A DNA stretch of 31,134 nt, taken from positions 1-31,134 of the forward strand of contig JBAXRO010000020.1 in the NCBI GenBank assembly GCA_037131165.1. The letters run 5' to 3'. Below, piece after piece: positions 14,070 to 22,510 of the stretch (position 1 is the stretch's first letter; each line of letters opens with the position of its first letter). The notes under the pieces were generated by a model. That model worked only from the letters and a program-made list of their open reading frames with translations, had not been told where the DNA came from and did not search any database. Both the position numbers and the translations under genes were made by a program. This DNA comes from WLNJ01 sp037131165. GTDB taxonomy: Bacteria > Actinomycetota > Thermoleophilia > Solirubrobacterales > Solirubrobacteraceae.

Positions 14070-14142
14070 GCGCCTCTAGCTCATCTGGTTAGAGCACCGG
14101 ACTTTTAATCCGGCGGGCTGGGTTCGAGTCCCAGGGGGCGCA
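14070..14142 (+). tRNA. tRNA-Lys (anticodon TTT)
   Basis: The cloverleaf is complete: acceptor GCGCCTC/GGGGCGC, D-arm GCTC...GAGC, anticodon stem CCGGA/TCCGG around loop CTTTTAA (anticodon TTT), T-arm CTGGG TTCGAGT CCCAG, and discriminator A. CCA is not encoded. The next base begins the stop codon of the convergent PASTA lipoprotein gene, so the two genes abut with no gap. Confidence 0.97.
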
Positions 14143-15327
14143 CTAGCCCTTGACCGGGCAGGGCTGCACTCGGATCGCGACCTCGGCCGAGCCTGCGACG
14201 AAGCCCTTCGTGGTCTTGACCACCGCGAGCTGGGCAATCCGCCCGTCGCCGAGGTCGACCGGGCCCTGCTGGGTGACCTTGGCGCTGCCCTGCTTGAACG
14301 GCACGATCAGATCCGGGTTGATCTGAGCGAACCCACGGCCCGTCGGGCAATCGACCCTCGAGTAGACCATCGAGAAGGCCATCTCGCGGTCGGGTGCGAG
14401 GCCGAACGACTGGGCGATCGAAGGCTGCTTGCGATTCCTGCTCGACGGAAGCGTGCCGACCAGAAGGGTGACGCTCTGGCCCTGACTCAGCCTGGTCCCC
14501 GGCCCGGGCGACTGCCTCAGCACTGATCCGATCTCCGCGGGGTTGTTCGCCAGCCGCGACACGTAGCGGACCTCGATCCCGGACTGCTGCAGCACGATCG
14601 ACGCGGAGCCGCCGGACAGCCCAGTGACCTTTGGCAGGGTGACCGGCTTCGCGTTCTGGTTGACCCACAACCGAACGGTCGATCCGACCGCCGACACCTG
14701 GCCGGGCGCGGGGGCCTGCGACCCGACCCTGCCGGGCTTTCCGACACCGGGCGCCGGGATCACCAAAGCCTGAAGGCGGGCCAACCGGATCGACTCGAGC
14801 GCCGCGCGGAGAGGCTGGCCGGCCACCTCGGGGATCGCAGTCGTTCTTGCTCCCCCACTGACCAGCAGGACGACCGTCCCGCCACGGGGCATCTGCGTCC
14901 CGGCGGCAGGCGACGACCTGACGACGAGCCCCGCCCTCGCGAGAGCCGAGGTCACCGTCGTCTGCTCGACCGTCAAGCCCATGTCCCTCAGGGCCTCGGT
15001 CGCGAGGTCGGCCTGGAGCCCGACGAGCACCGGGATCGACTCGTTGAGCGGTCCGCGCGAAACCCGCAGGGTGACTCCGTCGCTCGATGTCTCGCGCCCG
15101 ATTGCCGGCTCGGTGCCGGCGACCAGTCCCTTGGGCAAGGGCGAGAGCACCTCCTTGACACGGGCGTCGAAGCCGGCCGTCGCGAGGACCCGCTTTGCGA
15201 CCTCGGTCGGCTGGCCCTTGACGTCGGGGATCGTCTTGCCTCCGCCGCAGCCGGTCAGTCCGGCCGCTCCGACGAGGCAGACGATGGCTGCCAGCGCCGC
15301 TCTCTTGGTTGGTCCGAGTCTCCTCAC
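14143..15327 (-). CDS. Lipoprotein with four PASTA domains
   Basis: The 394-residue product starts at a GTG (15325-15327) with VRRLGPTKRAALAAIVCLVG, a signal peptide ending in lipobox LTGC with Cys27, so it is probably exported and lipid-anchored. Four PASTA-like repeats follow at about residues 31-95, 97-160, 163-227 and 229-293, each with an (I/L)P-x-(V/L)-x-G opening and a P-x-x-G...G-(S/T)-x-V close. The last 100 residues form a separate domain with two Cys. PASTA domains usually bind muropeptides or beta-lactams on the outside of Ser/Thr kinases or penicillin-binding proteins; here there is no kinase or PBP domain. A TAGCCT box lies 10 nt before the start. An earlier start would overlap the divergent gnd gene and is unlikely. 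Confidence 0.82.
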   Translation of the reverse strand: MRRLGPTKRAALAAIVCLVGAAGLTGCGGGKTIPDVKGQPTEVAKRVLATAGFDARVKEVLSPLPKGLVAGTEPAIGRETSSDGVTLRVSRGPLNESIPVLVGLQADLATEALRDMGLTVEQTTVTSALARAGLVVRSSPAAGTQMPRGGTVVLLVSGGARTTAIPEVAGQPLRAALESIRLARLQALVIPAPGVGKPGRVGSQAPAPGQVSAVGSTVRLWVNQNAKPVTLPKVTGLSGGSASIVLQQSGIEVRYVSRLANNPAEIGSVLRQSPGPGTRLSQGQSVTLLVGTLPSSRNRKQPSIAQSFGLAPDREMAFSMVYSRVDCPTGRGFAQINPDLIVPFKQGSAKVTQQGPVDLGDGRIAQLAVVKTTKGFVAGSAEVAIRVQPCPVKG

Positions 15328-15337
15328 AGTGCAAGTG

Positions 15338-15343
15338 AGGCTA
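15338..15343 (-). promoter_or_regulatory. Candidate -10 box of the PASTA lipoprotein gene
   Basis: On the minus strand TAGCCT lies 10 nt before the GTG start. No clear ribosome binding site intervenes, so the leader would be very short or absent. Confidence 0.3.
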
Positions 15344-15357
15344 CCGGCACCCCGTGC

Positions 15358-15363
15358 TAGCGT
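15358..15363 (+). promoter_or_regulatory. Candidate extended -10 box of the gnd-zwf-tal-pgi operon
   Basis: TAGCGT preceded by TGC gives an extended -10 element, 31 nt before the gnd ATG. A GGGAGG ribosome binding site lies in the resulting leader. No clear -35 was seen, as is common with extended -10 promoters. Confidence 0.35.
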
Positions 15364-15394
15364 CGCCAACCGACGACACGGGAGGTTCAGGCGG

Positions 15395-16405
15395 ATGCAA
15401 CTCGGGATGGTCGGACTGGGAAGGATGGGAGGCGCGATGTCCCAGCGCCTGCTGCGCTCAGGCATCGAAGTCGTCGGCCATGACCCCGACCCGGTGGCCG
15501 CCCAGGCGCTCGCCGAGGACGGCCTCGTCGCAGCCCACGACGCAGCCTCGCTCGTCGCCGCGCTCGAAGCGCCCCGCTTGGTCTGGCTGATGGTCCCGGC
15601 CGCGCTCGTCGACCGTTCGATCGCGGACTTCACTCCGCATCTCGAGGCCGGCGACGTGATCGTCGACGGCGGCAACAGCAACCACGTGGACGACATCCGC
15701 CGCGCCGGTGAGCTCGCCGATCAGGGCATTCTCTACGTCGATTGCGGCGTCAGCGGCGGCGTCCACGGACTCGAGCGCGGCTACTGCCTGATGGCCGGCG
15801 GCCCCGACGAGGCGATCGCGCTGCTCGAGCCGGCCTTCGAAGCGCTCGCCCCCGGCGTGGAAGCCGCACCGCGCACCCCCGGCCGCGAAGGCGACCCGTC
15901 CACCGCCGAGCGCGGCTGGCTGCACTGCGGCCCGAGCGGCGCCGGCCACCTCGTCAAGACGATCCACAACGGGATCGAATACGGGCTGATGGAGGCGTAC
16001 GCCGAAGGGCTCAACATCCTCGCCCACGCCGGCTCAGGCTCGACCGAACGCGAAGCCGACGCGGAGACCGCCCCGCTCGAGCACCCCGAACGCTTCCAGT
16101 ACGACCTCGACCTCGCGGAGATCACCGAGCTGTGGCGCAGGGGGAGCGTCGTCGGCTCGTGGCTGCTCGACCTGACCGCCCAAGCGCTCGCCACCGACCC
16201 CAAGCTCGACGGCTACGCGGGCCGGGTCGCAGACTCGGGCGAAGGCCGATGGACAATCGAGGCGGCAGTCGCGACCGGCACCCCGGCCCCCGTCCTCGCA
16301 GCAGCCCTGTTCTCGCGCTTTTCGTCGCGCGACGAAAACGAGATCGCGCTCAAGGTGCTCTCGGCGATGCGCTACGGGTTCGGCGGGCACCTGGAGAAGA
16401 GTTGA
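15395..16405 (+). CDS. gnd: 6-phosphogluconate dehydrogenase, decarboxylating (short form)
   Basis: The 336-residue enzyme oxidises 6-phosphogluconate to ribulose 5-phosphate and CO2. The N-terminal dinucleotide fold opens MQLGMVGLGRMGGAM with GLGRMG at 8-13. Substrate-binding segments are DGGNSNHVDD (91-100) and CGVSGGVHGLERG (117-129), and the catalytic region HLVKTIHNGIEYG holds Lys188 and Asn192. The length fits the short, often NAD-linked class rather than the 470-residue class. A GGGAGG site precedes the ATG at 15395; earlier in-frame starts would run into the divergent lipoprotein gene. Its TGA overlaps the TTG start of zwf, so it heads a coupled pentose phosphate operon. Confidence 0.93.
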   Translation: MQLGMVGLGRMGGAMSQRLLRSGIEVVGHDPDPVAAQALAEDGLVAAHDAASLVAALEAPRLVWLMVPAALVDRSIADFTPHLEAGDVIVDGGNSNHVDDIRRAGELADQGILYVDCGVSGGVHGLERGYCLMAGGPDEAIALLEPAFEALAPGVEAAPRTPGREGDPSTAERGWLHCGPSGAGHLVKTIHNGIEYGLMEAYAEGLNILAHAGSGSTEREADAETAPLEHPERFQYDLDLAEITELWRRGSVVGSWLLDLTAQALATDPKLDGYAGRVADSGEGRWTIEAAVATGTPAPVLAAALFSRFSSRDENEIALKVLSAMRYGFGGHLEKS

Positions 16406-17790
16406 GCCACGAACCGGCCGACGCGTTGGTGATCTTCGGGATCACAGGGGACCTCGCGTTCAAGCAAATCCTCCCGACCCTCCAGTCCATGGAGCGCCAC
16501 GGGACACTGGAGACGCCCGTGATCGGGGTCGCCCGTGGCAGCCACGGGATCGAAGGCATCCAAGCCCGTCTGCGCGAAAGCCTCGCGGCCCACGGCGGCG
16601 TGGACGAAGCGGCGTACGCGAGGCTCTGCTCGCGCCTCTCCTATGTCGACGGCGACTACACCGACCCGGCCACCTTCACTCGGCTGCGCAAGACCCTGGG
16701 GGACGCGCAACGGCCGCTCTACTACCTTGCGATCCCGCCGAGCTCGTTCGAGACGGTGATCCAGCGGCTCACTGACGCCGGCTGCGCGAACCGAGGGGCA
16801 CGGGTCGTGGTCGAGAAGCCGTTCGGCCGAGACATCGAATCGGCTCGCGAGCTCAACCGCTCGCTCCACTCGGCCTTCCCCGAGGAGGCGATCTTCCGGA
16901 TCGACCACTACCTCGGCAAGGAGGCGGTGCAGAACCTCCTCTACTTCCGTTTCGCGAACTCCTTCCTCGAGCCGATCTGGAACCGCGACCACGTCCACTC
17001 CGTCCAGATCACGATGGCCGAGGACTTCGGCACCCTCGGGCGCGGCCGCTTCTACGAGGAGGCCGGAGCCGTCCGCGACGTGATCCAGAACCACATGCTC
17101 CAGCTGGTCGGACTGCTGGCGATGGACCCGCCGACGCGCCGCGACGCCGAGGCCGGCCGAGATGCCCACGCGACCGTGCTCAAGGCCGTCCGGCCGCTGA
17201 TGGAGGGCGACGTCGTCCGCGGTCAGTACGACGGCTACCGGGGCGAGCCCGGGGTGGCACCGGACTCGAAGATCGAGACGTTCGCGGCCTGCCGGTTCGA
17301 GCTCGACACTTGGCGCTGGCAGGGGGTCCCGTTCCTCGTGCGGGCCGGGAAGCACCTGCCAGTGCGGGCGACCGAGGTGCTCGTCAGGTTGAAGAAGCCG
17401 CCTCAGACCGTCTTCGACGAACAGGGGCCCGGCCACCAGAACGCGTTGCGATTTCGTCTCCAGCCGGAGGTCGCGATCGCACTTGCGGCGAGGGCCAAGA
17501 CACCCGGTGAGCGGATGCACGGCGAGGATGTGGAGCTGCGGGTGGCCCGTCACCCCCACGACGAGCTGACGCCTTACGAGCGGCTGCTCGGCGACGCCGC
17601 AGAGGGCGACACGACCCTCTTCGCCAGGGAGGACGCGGTCGAGGCGGCATGGAGGATCGTCGGAGACGTCCTCGACCCCGACTCAGCCCCGCACCCCTAC
17701 GTCCCCGGAAGTTGGGGGCCGGATGTGGCCGGCACCCTCGCTGACGACGCCGGTGGCTGGCACGATCCAGTTGCGCACGAACCCAAGTGA
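16402..17790 (+). CDS. zwf: Glucose-6-phosphate 1-dehydrogenase
   Basis: The 462-residue enzyme makes 6-phosphogluconolactone and reduced NAD(P) from glucose 6-phosphate. It shows the nucleotide motif GITGDLAFK (13-21), EKPFGRD (138-144), the active-site signature RIDHYLGKE (166-174), and the segment AVRDVIQNHMLQ that carries the second conserved His. The start is a TTG at 16402-16404 that overlaps the gnd stop codon by two bases, with GGAG six bases upstream; a longer frame upstream is only a read-through opposite gnd. Length is typical. It supplies the substrate used, after lactone hydrolysis, by the preceding gnd; no lactonase gene is present in the operon. Confidence 0.93.
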   Translation: MSHEPADALVIFGITGDLAFKQILPTLQSMERHGTLETPVIGVARGSHGIEGIQARLRESLAAHGGVDEAAYARLCSRLSYVDGDYTDPATFTRLRKTLGDAQRPLYYLAIPPSSFETVIQRLTDAGCANRGARVVVEKPFGRDIESARELNRSLHSAFPEEAIFRIDHYLGKEAVQNLLYFRFANSFLEPIWNRDHVHSVQITMAEDFGTLGRGRFYEEAGAVRDVIQNHMLQLVGLLAMDPPTRRDAEAGRDAHATVLKAVRPLMEGDVVRGQYDGYRGEPGVAPDSKIETFAACRFELDTWRWQGVPFLVRAGKHLPVRATEVLVRLKKPPQTVFDEQGPGHQNALRFRLQPEVAIALAARAKTPGERMHGEDVELRVARHPHDELTPYERLLGDAAEGDTTLFAREDAVEAAWRIVGDVLDPDSAPHPYVPGSWGPDVAGTLADDAGGWHDPVAHEPK

Positions 17791-17803
17791 GAGGAACCGA
17801 CCA

Positions 17804-18877
17804 GTGACACCGACCCGCGCCTTTGCCGACCTTGGCCAGAGCATCTGGCTGGACGACATCTCCAAGCCGCTGCTCGACGACGGCCGCCTCGAGCGCTATA
17901 TCGGCGAGCTCGACGTCACCGGTTTGACCTCCAACCCCGCGATCTTCCAGTCCGCAATAGGCGGCTCCGACGCCTACGACCCGAGGATCGGCGAGCTCCA
18001 GGCAGGCGGCAGCGACGGCGAAGCGCTGCTGTTCGAGCTGATGCTCGAGGATCTCAAGCGGGCAGCCGACGCTTTCGGCCCGGTCCACGAGCGCACGGCG
18101 GGAGTGGACGGGTTCGTCTCGCTCGAGGTTTCGCCACTGCTCGCGCGTGACACCGAGGCCACGGTCGAGCAGGCGAAGGAGATCCATGCACGGGCCGACC
18201 GGGAGAACCTGTTCGTGAAGATCCCCGGCACTCCCGAGGGGCTGCCGGCGATCGAGCGGACGATCCACGCCGGGGTACCGGTCAACGTCACCCTGCTGTT
18301 CGACGACCGTCAGTTCCGTGCAGCCAATGACGCGGTGCGTCGCGGGCTGGAGGCGAGGGTCGCCGACGGCCTCGCTCCGGACGTCGCATCCGTTGCCTCG
18401 GTGTTCGTCTCGCGCTGGGACAAGGCCGTCGCGGACAAGGTCGATGACGGACTGAAGAACAGGCTCGGTGTCGCGGTGATGAACCGGGTTTGGGCCGCCT
18501 ACGGCGAAGCGCTCGAGGCATCGGCCTGGCGGGCGCTGATGAACCGTGGCGCGCGCCCCCAGCGACTGCTCTGGGCGAGCACCGGGACGAAGGACCCTGC
18601 GGCACCGGAGACGCTCTACGTCGATGAGCTCGCCGCCCCGCTGACCGTCAACACGATGCCCGAGAAGACCCTGCTGGCAACGGCCGACAGCGGAGCACCG
18701 GCACCGCGGCTGGACATCGAGGCGGCCGAGGCTGAACTGGCCCGATTCGAGCAGCAGGGGGTCGACGTGGTCGCCCTCGGCCAGAGCCTGCAGGATGAGG
18801 GAGTCGTGCTGTTCGAGGATGCCTGGCGCGGAGTGCTCGGGACGCTCGCCGAGAAGGCCGGGGCGCTTGCCGGCTGA
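17804..18877 (+). CDS. tal: Transaldolase
   Basis: The 357-residue enzyme transfers dihydroxyacetone units between sugar phosphates in the non-oxidative pentose phosphate pathway. It shows LTSNPAIFQSAIGG (41-54), the Schiff-base Lys139 in NLFVKIPGTPEGL, NVTLLFDDRQF, and SVFVSRWDKAV. The length and the EATVEQAKEIHARA segment place it in the long actinobacterial/cyanobacterial type. The GTG at 17804 was chosen because AGAGGA stands nine bases before it and the protein then starts as family members do; an earlier ATG would give an unrelated extension overlapping zwf. It lies 13 bp after zwf and 33 bp before pgi. Confidence 0.93.
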   Translation: MTPTRAFADLGQSIWLDDISKPLLDDGRLERYIGELDVTGLTSNPAIFQSAIGGSDAYDPRIGELQAGGSDGEALLFELMLEDLKRAADAFGPVHERTAGVDGFVSLEVSPLLARDTEATVEQAKEIHARADRENLFVKIPGTPEGLPAIERTIHAGVPVNVTLLFDDRQFRAANDAVRRGLEARVADGLAPDVASVASVFVSRWDKAVADKVDDGLKNRLGVAVMNRVWAAYGEALEASAWRALMNRGARPQRLLWASTGTKDPAAPETLYVDELAAPLTVNTMPEKTLLATADSGAPAPRLDIEAAEAELARFEQQGVDVVALGQSLQDEGVVLFEDAWRGVLGTLAEKAGALAG

Positions 18878-18910
18878 CGGCCAGCCAACCGGCAGGTCGG
18901 GAGAGCGACT

Positions 18911-20557
18911 GTGAGCGGGGCGCTGCCGCCGACTCCCGAGCCGGCCGAGAGCACCGAGGAATGGGCGGTACTCGAGGCGATCGCCGCAGCTGACCGGCTG
19001 TTCGACATGCGATCGGCACTGGCCGACCGCACGAGGAGCGAGCGGCTCGTTGTCGACGCCTGTGGGCTGAGGCTCGACCTGACCCGCCAGCGCCTGACGG
19101 TCGAGGCGCTTGACACCCTGATCGCACTCGCTCGACGCCAAGGGGTGCAGGAGCGGATCGAGGCGATGTTCGCCGGCGAGCGGATCAACGTCACCGAGGA
19201 CCGCTCGGTCCTCCACACCGCGCTGCGCCTGCCCCCGGGCGAGAGACTCGTCGTCGAGGGAACCGATATCGCAGCCGACGTCCACTCGGAGCTCGACCGC
19301 ATGGCCGTCTTCGCCCGGGAGGTCCGCTCGGGCGAGCGGACCGGCCACGGCGGCCGTCGGATTCGCTCGATCGTCAACATCGGGATCGGCGGCTCGAACC
19401 TCGGTCCGCAGATGGCGACCGCTGCGCTGCGACCCTTCACCCACCCGGACCTCGAGGTGAGGTTCGTCAGCAACGTTGACCCCGCCGACCTCGACTCCGC
19501 CCTCGAGGGTCTCGACCCGAGCGAGACGATGTTCATCGTCTGCTCAAAGACGTTCACGACGCTCGAGACCTTGACCAACGCCCGCGCCGCCCGCGAATGG
19601 CTGGTCGCAGGCACCGGGACGGAATCGTCGGTCGCGGCGCAGATGGTCGCAGTGTCGACAGCCGCCAAGGAGGTCAAGGAGTTCGGGATCGACCCGCACC
19701 GTTCGATGTTCGGCTTCTGGGACTGGGTCGGCGGGCGCTACTCGGTCGGCTCGGCTGTCGGGCTTTCGCTGATGGTGGCGATCGGACCGGAGCAGTTCCG
19801 CGAGTTCCTCGCGGGGATGCACGAGATCGACTCCCACCTGCGCGAAGCGCCGCCGGAGCGCAACCTCGCGTGGCTGCTGGCGCTGGCCTGGCTGTGGAAC
19901 GGCAACCTGCTCGGCCACGACACGGTCGCCGTCCTTCCTTACGCGCAGGACCTCCAGCGCTTCCCCGCCTACCTGCAGCAGCTCGACATGGAGAGCAACG
20001 GCAAGCGCGTGAGGCTCGACGGCGAACGACTCGAGATCGAGAGCGGGCCGATCGTCTGGGGCGAGCCCGGCACCGACGGCCAGCACGCATTCCACCAGCT
20101 TCTCCACCAGGGCACGAGGATCGTCCCGTGCGACCTGATCGGCTTCGCGACGAGCGCTGACGGTGAGGACCAAGACCGCCAAGACCTGCTGGTGGCGAAC
20201 CTGATCGCACAGGCCGAGGCACTCTCGATCGGCAGGAGCGAGGAGGAGATCGTCGCAGCAGGCGGCGACCCGGAGCTGGCCCCCCACCGGGCCTGCGAAG
20301 GCGGCCGGCCGGTCACCGTGGTCCTCGCCGAGCGACTTGACCCCAGGACCCTCGGCAAGCTGATCGCCCTCTACGAACACAAGGTGCTGATCGAAGGCGC
20401 GATCCAGGGAATCGACTCGTTCGACCAATGGGGAGTCGAACTGGGCAAGGACCTGGCACGCAGGATCGGGCCCGAGATCGAGGACGGGGCGTCGTCGGCC
20501 GACCACGACCCCTCGACTGTCGAGCTGATCGAAGCGGTCCGCAGACTGCGGCCGTGA
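18911..20557 (+). CDS. pgi: Glucose-6-phosphate isomerase
   Basis: The 548-residue enzyme interconverts glucose 6-phosphate and fructose 6-phosphate. Visible landmarks are VNIGIGGSNLGP (155-166), SKTFTTLETLTNA (212-224), FGFWDWVGGRYSVGSAVGL (267-285), the catalytic Glu361 in QLDMESNGK, HAFHQLLHQGT, and the signature FDQWGVELGK. The start is a GTG at 18911 with GGGAGAG upstream. As the last gene of the operon it links fructose 6-phosphate made by transaldolase back to glucose 6-phosphate, so oxidative pentose phosphate flux can run as a cycle. No clear intrinsic terminator was found in the 142 bp after it. Confidence 0.94.
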   Translation: MSGALPPTPEPAESTEEWAVLEAIAAADRLFDMRSALADRTRSERLVVDACGLRLDLTRQRLTVEALDTLIALARRQGVQERIEAMFAGERINVTEDRSVLHTALRLPPGERLVVEGTDIAADVHSELDRMAVFAREVRSGERTGHGGRRIRSIVNIGIGGSNLGPQMATAALRPFTHPDLEVRFVSNVDPADLDSALEGLDPSETMFIVCSKTFTTLETLTNARAAREWLVAGTGTESSVAAQMVAVSTAAKEVKEFGIDPHRSMFGFWDWVGGRYSVGSAVGLSLMVAIGPEQFREFLAGMHEIDSHLREAPPERNLAWLLALAWLWNGNLLGHDTVAVLPYAQDLQRFPAYLQQLDMESNGKRVRLDGERLEIESGPIVWGEPGTDGQHAFHQLLHQGTRIVPCDLIGFATSADGEDQDRQDLLVANLIAQAEALSIGRSEEEIVAAGGDPELAPHRACEGGRPVTVVLAERLDPRTLGKLIALYEHKVLIEGAIQGIDSFDQWGVELGKDLARRIGPEIEDGASSADHDPSTVELIEAVRRLRP

Positions 20558-20699
20558 ACGGCTCGTCGCGCAGCGCGGCGCGACTCCCGGTGACTGCCGG
20601 GCGCACCGGTCGGCCGGCAACCCACTCTGCCCTGGCCGCCGAGCGTGCATCCACGGCCGAGCTTGGCCCGGACGGGACTGGACTTGTCAGGATGGGTCG

Positions 20700-21407
20700 G
20701 TGAAAAGGGCGGTCCTCCCATTGGCAGCGGCGGCAGGAGCCGTCGGGGTGGCGCGCTCTCTTCCCGCCCTCGCGCCGCTGATCCCGCAGCTCGCCAAGTC
20801 ACTCGACATCCCCCTGTCACTGCCCGGCGGCGGCCAGGAGGTGGCAATCACGTTCGACGACGGACCTCACCCGGAGGGAACCCCGGCCGTGCTCGACCTG
20901 CTCGCCGAGCGCGGGATGGTCGCAACCTTCTTCCTCGTCGGCGAGAGGGTGCGGGCCGAGCCTGCGCTGGCCGCGGAGATCGCAGCGCGCGGCCACCGGA
21001 TCGCGCTCCACTGCGACCTGCACCGCAACGCCCTGCGGCTCACGGCGGCCCGGGTCCGCGACGACCTCGCCCGAGCCCGCGAGACGATCGCCACGGCGAC
21101 CGGCGTCGAGTGCGACATCCAGCGTGCGCCGCTCGGCATTTACACCCGCCCGTTCCTCGCCGAGGTAAGGGCAGCGGGCCTGCAGCCGTGGCTCTGGTCG
21201 CAGTGGGGGCGCGACTGGAGAGCGCGGGCGACCGCCGAGTCGATCGTCGCCGACTCGACTTCAACGCTCAAGGCGGGCGACGTGGTGCTGCTCCATGACG
21301 GCGACAACTACTCGGCCGCCGGATCCCATAGGCGGACAGTCGCGGCTCTGCCGGCGATCCTCGACGCCGTCGAAATGCGTAGTCTTAGCACGGTCGCAAT
21401 CCCCTGA
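20700..21407 (+). CDS. Polysaccharide deacetylase (NodB/CE4 family)
   Basis: The 235-residue protein has an N-terminal hydrophobic stretch (KRAVLPLAAAAGAVGVARS) that may be a signal or anchor. The CE4 fold follows: motif 1 TFDDGP (51-56) with the metal/catalytic Asp pair, motif 2 as His104-x3-His108, motif 3 RAPLG (142-146), and motif 5 LLHDG (197-201). All metal ligands are present, so it is probably an active metal-dependent deacetylase of an N-acetylated glycan or a related substrate. The GTG at 20700 is preceded by CAGGAT 6 nt upstream, which could serve as a -10 box. Downstream genes for an aminotransferase, an epimerase and a glycosyltransferase suggest a common envelope-glycan role. 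Confidence 0.85.
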   Translation: MKRAVLPLAAAAGAVGVARSLPALAPLIPQLAKSLDIPLSLPGGGQEVAITFDDGPHPEGTPAVLDLLAERGMVATFFLVGERVRAEPALAAEIAARGHRIALHCDLHRNALRLTAARVRDDLARARETIATATGVECDIQRAPLGIYTRPFLAEVRAAGLQPWLWSQWGRDWRARATAESIVADSTSTLKAGDVVLLHDGDNYSAAGSHRRTVAALPAILDAVEMRSLSTVAIP

Positions 21408-21475
21408 CCGGGCGGCTGCGCCAGCGCCCGCTGCTGCGACCCTCGCCCTCACACCGCCACGGAGAAGACACGAGA

Positions 21476-22510
21476 ATGACTCCCGATTCACCCTCGCCCG
21501 GGTCGCCCGACCACACAGCCTTCGCGATCGGTTTCGACCAGCGCGACAGGACCCGGTTCCACGAACTGTGCGAGCAGGTCTTCGACAGCAACCGCTGGTC
21601 GGAAGGCCCGGTGATCGAGCAGTTCGAACAGAAGTGGACCGAATGGAACTCGTCCGAAGCGATCGCCACCTCCAGCTGGACGGGAGGCGCGATGGCCGCT
21701 CTCGAATGGGTCGGGGTCAAGGACGAGGTCGTCCTCTGCCCGTCGAATACCTTCATGGCGACCCCGCTGTCGGTCGTCAACGCAGGCGGCAAGGTCGAAT
21801 TCGTCGACTGCAACCGCGAGGACCTCTGCATGTCGTTCGAGGACTTCGAGCGCAAGGCCGAAGAGCACAAGCCGAAGGCGGCATGGCTCGTCCACATCGG
21901 CGGCCACATCGCCTTCGACAGCGAGAAGATCGCCGAATACTGCAAGGCCAACGGGATCGTCCTGCTTGAGGACTGCGCCCACGCCCACGGAGCCGATTGG
22001 AACGGCAAGCGCCCAGGCACCTGGGGCGATGCCGGCGTCTACAGCCTCTACGCGACCAAGACCGTCTCGACCGGAGAGGGCGGCGTGCTGGTGACCGGCA
22101 ACCCGGAGTTGGCCGAGTTCGCGAAGTCGTTCCGCAACTACGGCAAGCCGGACTACGGAGTCTCGGGCCTCAACTACCGGATGAGCGAATTCACAGCGGC
22201 CCTTGGCCTCGTGCAGATCGAACGGCTCGACGAGATCATCGCCTGGAAGAACAAGGTCGCCCGGGCGCTGATGGACCCGCAGTTCGAGGGGTCCAAGCTG
22301 CAGCTGCCCGAGGGCATGACCAGCGGCCTCTACAAGTACATCGTCTTCGAGATGCTCGAGAAGTCGACCGGCCGCGTCTACGATGAGCCGTGCCACCGGA
22401 TCATGGGGCACACCCACGTCGACCTGCCGAACAGCGACTGGGTCGCACAGAACCATTCCTGCCCGCCGATCTACTACGCGGGCCCCGAACTCCCGGAGGG
22501 TGTCCAATGA
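21476..22510 (+). CDS. DegT/DnrJ/EryC1/StrS-type sugar aminotransferase
   Basis: The 344-residue PLP enzyme probably transfers an amino group to a keto group of a nucleotide-activated sugar. It shows the family features SNTFMATPLSVVNAGGKVEFVD in two parts (90-111), Asp166 in VLLEDCAHAHGA, and the PLP-binding Lys195 in YATKTVSTGEGG. RNYGKP and LNYRMSEFTAALGLVQIERL follow, and the C-terminus contains HTHVDLPNSDWVAQNHSCPP. The start is an ATG at 21476 with GGAGAAG about ten bases upstream. Its last codons overlap the ATG of the epimerase (ATGA), so the two are translationally coupled and probably act in one sugar pathway. The exact sugar cannot be told from the sequence. Confidence 0.9.
   Translation: MTPDSPSPGSPDHTAFAIGFDQRDRTRFHELCEQVFDSNRWSEGPVIEQFEQKWTEWNSSEAIATSSWTGGAMAALEWVGVKDEVVLCPSNTFMATPLSVVNAGGKVEFVDCNREDLCMSFEDFERKAEEHKPKAAWLVHIGGHIAFDSEKIAEYCKANGIVLLEDCAHAHGADWNGKRPGTWGDAGVYSLYATKTVSTGEGGVLVTGNPELAEFAKSFRNYGKPDYGVSGLNYRMSEFTAALGLVQIERLDEIIAWKNKVARALMDPQFEGSKLQLPEGMTSGLYKYIVFEMLEKSTGRVYDEPCHRIMGHTHVDLPNSDWVAQNHSCPPIYYAGPELPEGVQ

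Noticed and set aside
15328..15696. N-terminal extension of the PASTA lipoprotein over gnd
   Set aside because: It would overlap the divergent gnd gene by about 300 bp and would bury the lipoprotein signal peptide that begins at the GTG at 15327.
15742..16401. In-frame upstream extension of zwf (about 220 codons)
   Set aside because: It is an Arg-rich out-of-frame reading of gnd. The TTG at 16402 with GGAG upstream and the normal G6PDH N-terminus mark the real start.
17384..19444. A 686-codon open frame on the minus strand across zwf, tal and pgi
   Set aside because: It lies opposite three well-identified enzymes, has no recognisable family and has the Asp/Gly/Arg-rich composition of an antisense frame in high-GC DNA.
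20575..20630. CCCGG/CCGGG hairpin after pgi as a terminator
   Set aside because: The stem is only 5 bp and no T-run follows; such pairs are frequent in this base composition.
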